Source: Asticcacaulis sp. ZE23SCel15 (GTDB taxonomy: Bacteria; Pseudomonadota; Alphaproteobacteria; Caulobacterales; Caulobacteraceae). From it: 64,000 nucleotides of DNA. The stretch lies in contig NZ_CP130044.1 of assembly GCF_030505395.1 (NCBI RefSeq), forward strand, positions 2,899,001 through 2,963,000, read 5' to 3'. The position numbers and the translations under genes were made by a program. Below, one piece after another: positions 56,933-63,716 of the stretch (positions are counted from its first letter, which is position 1; each line of letters opens with the position of its first letter). Below the pieces are notes generated by a model that saw only the letters and a list, made by a program, of their open reading frames with translations, had not been told where the DNA came from and did no database searches.

Positions 56933-57187
56933 ATGAACAGCAAGCAGAGAAAAACGCTATCTGCGGTATTTAAGAAACCGCCGCCCGCGAACCTAGACTG
57001 GGATGACATTGAAAGCCTTCTGCTTGCTGTGGGCTGTGAAATCATTGAGGGGAATGGTTCTCGCGTACGCTTCAGCAAAGATCAAGCGATCGCAATTTTT
57101 CATAGACCTCACCCTACGAACGAAGCGAAACGACATCATATTAGGCAAGCGAGAGACTATTTGGAGAGTATAGGAGTTACGCCATGA
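56933..57187 (+). CDS. hicA: HicA-type toxin (mRNA interferase)
   Basis: Eighty-four residues with the double-stranded-RNA-binding-like HicA fold: LDWDDIESLLLAVGCEIIEG, NGSRVRF and AIFHRPHPTNEAKRHHIRQARDYLESIGV. The subfamily uses GSR in place of the GSH seen in other HicA proteins and has His residues in FHRPHP. It would cut mRNA when not bound by HicB. The stop overlaps the hicB ATG (ATGA). Confidence 0.88.
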   Translation: MNSKQRKTLSAVFKKPPPANLDWDDIESLLLAVGCEIIEGNGSRVRFSKDQAIAIFHRPHPTNEAKRHHIRQARDYLESIGVTP

Positions 57188-57792
57188 GTGTCTTAGACTA
57201 TCAAGGATATTCAGCGCGCATTGAGTTTGACGCTGAGGACGAAGTTTTTTTTGGGCGGATCGCTGGCATTAGGGACAGTGTTAGCTTTCATGCCGATAAT
57301 GTGGCCGATTTGAAAGTTGCTTTTCATGAAGCCGTTGAAGACTATATTGAAACGTGCACAAAAATTGGTAAATCACCACAAAAACCATATTCTGGGAACT
57401 TGCAATTTCGCGTAGAACCGGAGCTACACCATCGTGCGGCTGAGGCTGCTGAACTGTCCGGCATGAGCCTTAATCAGTGGGGTGAATGCTTATTGCAGCA
57501 AGCACTTACGCACGAAGAGGCGAGAGCAGTAAATCCGGGTAGAAAGGTCAACGTGATACGTCAGCGTGACGGGCTTTTTGTTGCTGTTGCTCAAACTCCA
57601 TGCGGTGAAGTAGGACGGCGTTATGCCACAATTAAACAGGCGGCAATGAATGGTTTAGGCAAAGAGCCAGGGCGTTATGCTGCAGCTAAAACCGTCGCGG
57701 GTAGTGCTCTTTCCCTGGGGCACAAAACAGCAAAGAATAAGCGAGCGAAAACCGATGAAAGGGTTAGGACTCAGTATCAGAAGGCGAAATAG
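57184..57792 (+). CDS. hicB: HicB-type antitoxin with long C-terminal extension
   Basis: A 202-residue protein. The HicB fold (about 1-55, YSARIEFDAEDEVFFGRIAGI and SFHADNVADLKVAFHEAVEDY) and a ribbon-helix-helix domain (about 74-112, LQFRVEPELHHRAAEAAEL, MSLNQWGECLLQQAL) are complete by residue 112. About 90 more residues follow: VNVIRQRDGLFVAVAQTPCG, EVGRRYATIKQAAMNGLG, then a Lys/Arg-rich tail. This part resembles the small DUF2188-like fold weakly. Usual HicB proteins lack it. Confidence 0.85.
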   Translation: MSVLDYQGYSARIEFDAEDEVFFGRIAGIRDSVSFHADNVADLKVAFHEAVEDYIETCTKIGKSPQKPYSGNLQFRVEPELHHRAAEAAELSGMSLNQWGECLLQQALTHEEARAVNPGRKVNVIRQRDGLFVAVAQTPCGEVGRRYATIKQAAMNGLGKEPGRYAAAKTVAGSALSLGHKTAKNKRAKTDERVRTQYQKAK

Positions 57793-57812
57793 TTTAAAGG
57801 GCGTGCCGAAAT

Positions 57813-58457
57813 ATGCGCGGACGATTTGCCCCGAAAAACCCGGTAAGCTGGCAGGAACTACAAGACCTGCTGGCTATTCTTGACGGCCCGAACCCAGCGC
57901 TGCTGGATAAGGTCGAAATCCGCCCGACCAATGCCTATCCCTTCATACCCTTCATAGCGGTCGGCAAGGATGGCGCGACCAAGATAGTCGATGGCCGGTG
58001 GAGCCTGGTGCCTAACTGGTGGAATAAACCCCTCTCTGATTTCAAGCTGACCACCTTTAACGCCAAGGTTGAAACAGCAGACACCGCCACCACATTCAAA
58101 GGCGCGTTCGCTAAACGCCACTGCCTGATCCCGGTCGATTATTTCTGGGAATGGTGGGGGCCGCACGCGGCCGATCCGAAAAAGAAACAGCGTCAGGAAA
58201 TCCACCGCGCCGATAATTATCCGATGGTCTTTGCCGGTATCTGGGACTTTGCCAAACCAACCGATCACCCGGACGGGATCGTAAGTCTTACCATGCTCAC
58301 CCGCGCAGCCGGTGACGACTTATCCCCATATCATAAGCGCGAACCGATCACGCTTTTGCCCGATGAATGGCGCGATTGGCTGGATTTGAAGCCGGGGATG
58401 AGCGTAAATTACTCTGCCACATCAGAGACTTTTCGGTTCATTTCCTGCCCGATCTAG
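57813..58457 (+). CDS. SRAP-family (YedK/HMCES-like) protein with Cys2 changed to Arg
   Basis: A 214-residue protein of the SOS-response-associated peptidase fold. Normal members begin MCGRF, and Cys2, freed by removal of Met1, bonds to abasic sites in single-stranded DNA. Here the start is MRGRF, with CGC where TGC would give Cys. The rest looks sound: FNAKVETADT (as NARxE), HCLIPVDYFWEWW with the Glu, and LSPYHKREPITLLPDEW with the His. The gene lies 20 bases after hicB. It could still bind DNA but should not form the thiazolidine link. Confidence 0.88.
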   Translation: MRGRFAPKNPVSWQELQDLLAILDGPNPALLDKVEIRPTNAYPFIPFIAVGKDGATKIVDGRWSLVPNWWNKPLSDFKLTTFNAKVETADTATTFKGAFAKRHCLIPVDYFWEWWGPHAADPKKKQRQEIHRADNYPMVFAGIWDFAKPTDHPDGIVSLTMLTRAAGDDLSPYHKREPITLLPDEWRDWLDLKPGMSVNYSATSETFRFISCPI

Positions 58458-58530
58458 CGGTAACCGGCGCACGGCTTGACTCTTTCAGAAATTGAGAACA
58501 AAAAAGGAACATAAAAAAACGGAGACAACG

Positions 58531-58804
58531 ATGGTGTGCGAAAAGATCGACGATTTACCCCCCAAATACACAATTGCTCATTACCTGCCAATGCGGCTAT
58601 CAGCGCAAAGAGCAGGCGTCCAGCTTTAAGATGGCAAGCCTTGGCTTCATGAAGCTGACTCAGTTGCGGGAAATCCTAAGCTGCGGGCGCGAACGGTGCC
58701 CTGGCGCGCTTCAGGCGGAAGTCATCACCAAAGATACCTTCCTGCCACCCGCGTACAGCACGCCGTTGGCCGTGCAAGGTAAGGGTGAGGATCGCCCGCA
58801 CTAG
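58531..58804 (+). pseudogene. Small zinc-ribbon-like gene with apparent frameshift in a C6 run
   Basis: ATG at 58531 with GGAG upstream opens MVCEKIDDLPP, but this frame stops after 32 codons. A one-base change in the C6 run at about 58558-58563 joins it to the frame that reads LLITCQCGYQRKEQ, FMKLTQLREILSCGRERCPG and ends at 58804. A TTG at 58574 could also start the second frame. Cys layout and helix resemble the 79-residue protein at 9113-9352. Confidence 0.5.
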
Positions 58805-58871
58805 CGGCTAATTAAACCGATATCGTCCCCGCCGCGTATTCCCCTGGCAACGTCACGCTTTGGGGGCATCT

Positions 58872-58997
58872 ATGAACAACTTGGCGATTTGGGCAGGACT
58901 TATTGGATTCTGCGTGTTGGCGCTCATCGCCTGCTTCTGGGTATTCAAGCTGATACCCGAAGAAGATAGCGATCAAAACGATGACACCCGGCTGTAG
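58872..58997 (+). CDS. Small single-pass membrane protein
   Basis: Forty-one residues: a short start, one hydrophobic helix (WAGLIGFCVLALIACFWVF) and an acidic tail (EEDSDQNDDTR). A GGGGG ribosome site lies five bases ahead. Too short for similarity claims; could be a type I toxin-like peptide or a phage-type small protein. Confidence 0.5.
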   Translation: MNNLAIWAGLIGFCVLALIACFWVFKLIPEEDSDQNDDTRL

Positions 58998-59138
58998 GTC
59001 GGCCATTAGACATTACCGTCATAAATACTCGGACTGGCCGCCTGAATAGCGCTCACCTTGGCCCATAAAAAATTTGACGACTACCCGAAGTTGCGAGAGT
59101 GTAAAACCTAGACGCAACAATGAGTGCCGGGGGGCATT

Positions 59139-60125
59139 ATGGGGAAGGTCTTCAAAACTGTGGTCGCAGTGCGTAAAATGCTTGAGGGGCTGCACAAGCT
59201 ATTGGGCGGCAGTAAAACTTACTTTGAAGTGATTGCCGCAGGCGTGGGTACTGCGGCGGCTATCGCAGGCGTGGTTTTACAAATTCCGTCACTGACCGGG
59301 ATAATCCCGGCGGCGATGATCGCGATCATTTTCTTAAAGCACCTCTGCCGTTACCTTATCGACTGTTTGAAAACACGCCCGGTTGGCGACAGCGGCGCGA
59401 CACGCAGCAATCGTATCCGCGTTATCATAGCGAGCCTGTTCGTGGTCACCAATGGCATCCTTAAGATCAAGCTCAAACGTTCGCCCTATGGCACTCATAT
59501 CCTCCCGGCCACCTCCGCAGAAGACGTAGCAAAGATCTCCAAAATCAACACGGAGCGCTTTAGCAATAGCGAAAACTTCTCGGCCGACTACGACCAGAAA
59601 TATAAGCGCAATCTTGCGATGTGGGACCGTAACTCCAGAGTTTTCATGACGGTTCGAAACTCTGGAAAGCTCTATCGAGTGCTGTCCGACGAAAACGGCG
59701 AAAACGACGTCCTGTTTTTCTCCCACCTCATCCCGCTAAATCAAACAGGGTTCAATGAGTATTTCATCGAACGGATTGCAGGCGACAGGGATTTTCGGGA
59801 TTACTGGGTTGCCACATCCGATGAAAAGACGGTCGCCCTTCTGGCCTTCACGATCGCTGCCGAAGCGTCATTGGTTGAGGACCATCGCCAAGGCTTGAGT
59901 TGGACTCTATGGGTCAACTACATCAACTGCATGCACGCACACATATATGACCTTCTCTCTAATGCCATTTTCGATGGCGACAGTCTGCCCGTGTATCTGC
60001 AAACAGATGACGATAGCATCGTTAAGATTGCGGATTTGATGAAGATGTCAAAGACGGCGTATCAAACGAAAGATCGTGCCGACGTCTATAAGACCAATGT
60101 CGCCTTGCTCACGCCTGAGTCTTAG
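59139..60125 (+). CDS. Two-helix membrane protein of unknown function
   Basis: A 328-residue protein from ATG 59139, which has a G-rich ribosome site; a GTG at 59124 is less likely. Two hydrophobic helices stand near residues 34-80 (IAAGVGTAAAIAGVVL and IIPAAMIAIIFLKHL). The remaining 240 residues are soluble with LKIKLKRSPYGTHIL, NTERFSNSENFSADYDQKY, FFSHLIPLNQTGFNEYFIE and DLLSNAIFDGDSLPVYLQTD. The pattern VARISKIN-like helix, then a central beta part and a C-terminal FDGDSLPVYLQT end, recalls GNAT-like acyltransferases, but I cannot see a clear acetyl-CoA loop. Stands alone in the island. Confidence 0.6.
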   Translation: MGKVFKTVVAVRKMLEGLHKLLGGSKTYFEVIAAGVGTAAAIAGVVLQIPSLTGIIPAAMIAIIFLKHLCRYLIDCLKTRPVGDSGATRSNRIRVIIASLFVVTNGILKIKLKRSPYGTHILPATSAEDVAKISKINTERFSNSENFSADYDQKYKRNLAMWDRNSRVFMTVRNSGKLYRVLSDENGENDVLFFSHLIPLNQTGFNEYFIERIAGDRDFRDYWVATSDEKTVALLAFTIAAEASLVEDHRQGLSWTLWVNYINCMHAHIYDLLSNAIFDGDSLPVYLQTDDDSIVKIADLMKMSKTAYQTKDRADVYKTNVALLTPES

Positions 60126-60691
60126 CGGTTTCAACGCTTTACCCGCACCCTCACCCCACGCCCCTTGACCGCACCCCTTCGGATGGATCATCGGGGATGG
60201 CGGACTTTGGCTTAAACTGTGGTGGCACCTGTCGCTGGCGGCCATCGATCCGCCTGCGAATAGCCTCCGCCACGGCCGCAAGTATGGGTAAGGCTATCAT
60301 AAAATATCACTTGGCGCCCGAACCGGACATCGCCAGCTCGTGCATATTACCTTCTCATAAGCGGACTCTTTCGGTCAAGTAAGAGATACTCCCCGCCCTT
60401 ACTTAGATATCTGAGCCGGCCTAAGCTCAGCCGTTCAAGCCTCCGCAGAAATAACGCAAGCTAAGATTTACTTGGCATTGGGGGAAGGTTTAATCCCTTT
60501 TCGAATAGACAGCGCTTTTGACTGTAAACCCACATCCCCCCCTTATCTAGACACCCAAGATGAGCAATTTGTATTCGCAGTAAGAGTATCCTAACCAAAA
60601 TGACAAGCATACACACACGATGAAGATCAAAAATGTTCTGATCGGGAATTTTTTCAACGTAACCTCTCCTCACCACGTCGTATTTATAGAC
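60126..60691. other. Non-coding stretch between the 59139 gene and SLATT gene
   Basis: I see no convincing gene. A 71-codon minus-strand frame at 60461-60676 lacks a ribosome site and normal composition. The left third is GC-rich, the right third AT-rich, so it may be a junction of two insertions. Confidence 0.45.
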
Positions 60692-61318
60692 TTATCCCAT
60701 GAGTTTGAATAACAGGCAGGCGAGGATTAGTGGGAAGACCATGGCGAGGCAGGGCCAGAAATAAACATCATAGGCCGTCCACGCTACTAGACGAAATTTC
60801 ATCCACCAGACGCTTTTTCCCTCTTCCTCTCCAATGTCAATTGACGTCTTCAGCCAGTCTATTGCGTCGTGGTTAAACTGGCACTGTTCCAGCAATGCTT
60901 GGTATCTTTCATTAACAGTGGCGCTTTCAGGCTGAGGCCGCCCCTCTTTAACAGCAGCATCAATTTGCAACTTATACTCGTGGTACAAGCTCGCGATTGC
61001 TTTTGCATTGTCGTGCATGTAGTTGTAACGTAGTTTGTCCTCATCAAATAAGGCAATGACTGCAAATACGAGGATAATTATAGAAGCCGCTAATGTCACG
61101 AGACCTATATAATCTCGATGCGCACCTTCGCTGCCGATCTCAATAAATTTGGGAATGACGGATAGCACTAATACGTAAGCGGATAGAATACTAAGTGCTA
61201 TCCCCTTCCACCACCCGCGAGCGCGTAGACGGTCCGCTGCATGGAAGCGGGAATTTTTCGTTTTCCACATCGTACCTAATAATGGATGTACTTTCCAGAT
61301 TGGCGTTTGGTCGGCCAT
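60692..61318 (-). CDS. SLATT-family membrane protein (putative defence effector)
   Basis: A 208-residue protein. The N-terminal part WKTKNSRFHAADRLRARGWW leads into two helices (about residues 38-58 and 70-91), then a soluble helical part (DEDKLRYNYMHDNAKAIASL, YHEYKLQ) and a C-terminal helix (about 180-205). This is the SLATT plan, in which two membrane helices are predicted to open pores when a partner senses infection. The start, with GAGGA upstream, lies 23 bases after the NTase gene stop, so both are one transcript. Effector function is inferred from the family. Confidence 0.8.
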   Translation of the reverse strand: MADQTPIWKVHPLLGTMWKTKNSRFHAADRLRARGWWKGIALSILSAYVLVLSVIPKFIEIGSEGAHRDYIGLVTLAASIIILVFAVIALFDEDKLRYNYMHDNAKAIASLYHEYKLQIDAAVKEGRPQPESATVNERYQALLEQCQFNHDAIDWLKTSIDIGEEEGKSVWWMKFRLVAWTAYDVYFWPCLAMVFPLILACLLFKLMG

Positions 61319-61341
61319 GGCTTCCTCAGTTCATTGATCGC

Positions 61342-62712
61342 TTAAGCAATCCAATATCCGTGCCTCGCAGCACAACGATACCCGTTCGGAGATTTGTGTT
61401 CGCGGAGTTTGGCGTCACGCGTTGTACGACTGAACACCTTCTGGCAGTACGGGCATTGCAGTTTAAAGTTCGCGCTTTGCCGACGCGCGTGTCCAACATA
61501 CGATCGCTGCCGGCCCGAACTGAAGCCGCGACTAAAGTAGCTTTTCCCTGATGCCTCACCGGCTTTAGATAGCTCGATTTCGAATCGAGGCTCGAACCGT
61601 TCATCTGTAAGTTCCAAGTGGTCAACTCCAGAGTGAAGAAAGCTTTTTATATTGGGGCCCGAGCTTTGACCGCCGGTCAGATCATAAGCGTAGAAATATT
61701 CCTTGCTCGGCTGCCCTTGCGCCTGCTTGTACGCCAGTGAATAGGGCTCAATCAGGCGCTCGACACCTCCGTAGGTTAATCGGAGAAGTCTTTGTTCGGC
61801 GCCGGCCGTCATAATAAGATTTCGCTGATCACTCGGGAAAAAAAGTCCATCATTCAGGTGCTGGAGAGGTACTCCTTCAAATATTTGCTCGATCGATGCT
61901 TTGAACCCGTTAACGGCTTGGTCAAACCCAAATCGAATTTGTTTTGGAACATGTCGGAATTTGTCCCAAAGACCGCCAAAAAAATTCATGGGCAACCCAA
62001 CGAGAATCTCTTTTGCCGCACCTGGGTTATTGGCAAAAATTGTCTTGCTTAAGAAAACACGAAGAACCAGTTGCCTATCAACATCAATTGACTCATCCAT
62101 AAATACCGTATGCACAAGATCAAACAAGTCCGCTGAATGCCTCCTCTGAATTAAACACTTGAGCTTAAGCGCGATAATTTCTTCCAGCGCCATACATCGT
62201 AACTCTGCTGAGCATTGCTCAGAATCAGAGTATGGATGAATGAGCGTTTTGGATACTGGCGTCAAATACAGCTTATCCATTTCAACAACGTCGACCTTAA
62301 TACTGATCGTCAGGTCGTCTTCTTCTCCTAAGAAGTCATTGAAAAACACATGCCCCTTGTAAACAGTACGACTTTTGTCGCCAAATGAGCCCGCCGCCAG
62401 GGTGTTTCGTTGTGTGAGAAACTCAACACCGCAAAGCCGTTGGGCCTCTTTGCAGGCGTCGTTAATTGCTTGAAGGAGGCGCGACTGATCAACTGGTCCG
62501 GAGACCGAAAAGTCTAAATCGCTTGAGAAACGCGTATCGGGATAAAAAGCCTTTCTGAGGCAATTCCCCCCCTTAAAAACAAGGAGCGGCCCAAGGTAAG
62601 CATTCTCGTAAATTGCTTTGAGTAGCCAGCCGAAAATATAATCGCGCTCGACATTCACATGGTGAATGTCAAGTTCCTCAGCTTTATCGTGCACCTCATC
62701 GGTGTGAATCAT
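61342..62712 (-). CDS. AbiEii-like nucleotidyltransferase with WYL-like region and C-terminal zinc finger
   Basis: A 456-residue protein. The NTase domain has LLVFKGGNCLRKAF (Lys47-Gly-Gly) and RFSSDLDFSV (Ser64, Asp65, Asp67), with IKVDVVEMD further on, and the AbiEii-type LEEIIALKLKCLIQRRHSADLFDL. About 305-395 resembles a WYL domain: LLRLTYGGVERLIEPYSLAY, YFYAYDLTG, LELTDERFEPRFEIEL. The last 37 residues form a C2HCH zinc finger (Cys420, Cys423, His439, Cys447, His451). AbiEii relatives add nucleotides to tRNA or other RNAs as toxins. The WYL part may sense a ligand and the finger nucleic acid. GAGGGG lies upstream of ATG 62712. Confidence 0.82.
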   Translation of the reverse strand: MIHTDEVHDKAEELDIHHVNVERDYIFGWLLKAIYENAYLGPLLVFKGGNCLRKAFYPDTRFSSDLDFSVSGPVDQSRLLQAINDACKEAQRLCGVEFLTQRNTLAAGSFGDKSRTVYKGHVFFNDFLGEEDDLTISIKVDVVEMDKLYLTPVSKTLIHPYSDSEQCSAELRCMALEEIIALKLKCLIQRRHSADLFDLVHTVFMDESIDVDRQLVLRVFLSKTIFANNPGAAKEILVGLPMNFFGGLWDKFRHVPKQIRFGFDQAVNGFKASIEQIFEGVPLQHLNDGLFFPSDQRNLIMTAGAEQRLLRLTYGGVERLIEPYSLAYKQAQGQPSKEYFYAYDLTGGQSSGPNIKSFLHSGVDHLELTDERFEPRFEIELSKAGEASGKSYFSRGFSSGRQRSYVGHARRQSANFKLQCPYCQKVFSRTTRDAKLREHKSPNGYRCAARHGYWIA

Positions 62713-62835
62713 GCGCCCCTCACAATCTCAGGCTACCGAAATACCATAGAGATGTCGATGTCTCCTCCCAGCAATGATGCATCCAGAACGAACCAAATTC
62801 GCTCTCTTATCCCGCCCATAAGGAATAACTAACCC

Positions 62836-63606
62836 GTGTCACCTCCTATAATCTCAGAACAAGACGTCCCAGCCTCTATCAAAGCTGAACTCGCAAAGGC
62901 TGAGCCAGACGTCGATATATTGAGGACCTGGTTCGTAGCCGAGTATCAGAAGACGTCTGGCACACCGTTCGATATTAATTCAGCGACAGTAGACGACCTT
63001 GGAAAGTTCGCCGGGTGGCTAAATTTTCAAATTTTAAAGGTCGATTTGCTCGTACCTATTTCCCGTGCACCTCGTTTACAAAACAAGTATTTTGCCAATT
63101 ATAGCAGCAAGGTGACCAGCATTTCACAGCGAGGTTGCTTGATTTGTCGTACGGGCTTCCCAGTCAACATTGTAAATGTGAGGCTACCGCCGGTGTCCAG
63201 GCAGGCTATAAAAGGTCCGCACTTCAAAGCCATGCAAGCTGCATTTAAAGAGCGATTTTCGAAACTTGCAGGCAAAATTGGAAAGGATGAGCGCTTGTGC
63301 GTGGCGGCAACGTTCGTCCTAAGCCCCTCCAAAAAGCGCAATGACAAAGACGTAGATAATATGGCAAAAGCCACCATGGACGCCTTGGCGCGCGCAATTG
63401 GTTTCAACGATGCCTGCGTTCAACACCTCGACATTGTAAAGCTCACCTTCCCTGACTCTGAAGAGTACATGGTGCTGCGAATTGCCCCCACCAATTTACA
63501 AGACCACGACGACACCATTGTCCCCGTTCAACATCATTCTTGGGGCGGGACTGAACCGATTAATCTCGATGATTGGCTCGCCTCCGGAGCGGCATCGGAA
63601 CCTTGA
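62836..63606 (+). CDS. RusA-like nuclease with N-terminal extension
   Basis: A 256-residue protein. The C-terminal half has the RusA pattern: VAATFVLSPSKKRNDKDVDN, MAKATMDALARAIGFNDAC, VQHLDIVKLTFPD, with the Asp residues of KDVDN and FNDA as metal ligands for Holliday-junction cutting. About 105 residues precede this core; plain RusA has only about 120 in total. It diverges from the NTase-SLATT unit with 123 bases between starts. Start ATG or GTG near 62836 is by position, with no strong ribosome site; the GTG at 62836 follows AACTAACCC. Confidence 0.72.
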   Translation: MSPPIISEQDVPASIKAELAKAEPDVDILRTWFVAEYQKTSGTPFDINSATVDDLGKFAGWLNFQILKVDLLVPISRAPRLQNKYFANYSSKVTSISQRGCLICRTGFPVNIVNVRLPPVSRQAIKGPHFKAMQAAFKERFSKLAGKIGKDERLCVAATFVLSPSKKRNDKDVDNMAKATMDALARAIGFNDACVQHLDIVKLTFPDSEEYMVLRIAPTNLQDHDDTIVPVQHHSWGGTEPINLDDWLASGAASEP

Positions 63607-63716
63607 ACTTGCCGTCAAACCGTTTTACGTTACGGATCGAGCCCGCCGAGTGGAAACCTATCGGCCTCCATCTGCGAATACGAGCCCAGCGACCGGCAAA
63701 GCCGGTCGAAACAGCC

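Larger units (their letters stand above)
51714..63606 (+). mobile_element. Genomic island at tRNA-Thr (right end not defined)
   Basis: A P4-type integrase lies directly after tRNA-Thr, followed by an AlpA-like gene, toxin-type and defence-type genes, phage remnants and long non-coding stretches, all unlike the housekeeping genes to the left. I found no second copy of the tRNA-Thr 3' end in the window, so the right boundary is unknown; the island may continue past 64000 or have lost its right end. The right limit given is the last clearly accessory gene. Confidence 0.6.

Noticed and set aside
58440-58470. A possible attR copy of tRNA-Thr (GTAACCGGCGCAC)
   Set aside because: Only a few bases agree with the tRNA 3' end; not enough for an attachment site.
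60461-60676. A 71-codon minus-strand reading frame before the SLATT gene
   Set aside because: No ribosome site, odd composition and no recognisable pattern; more likely chance.
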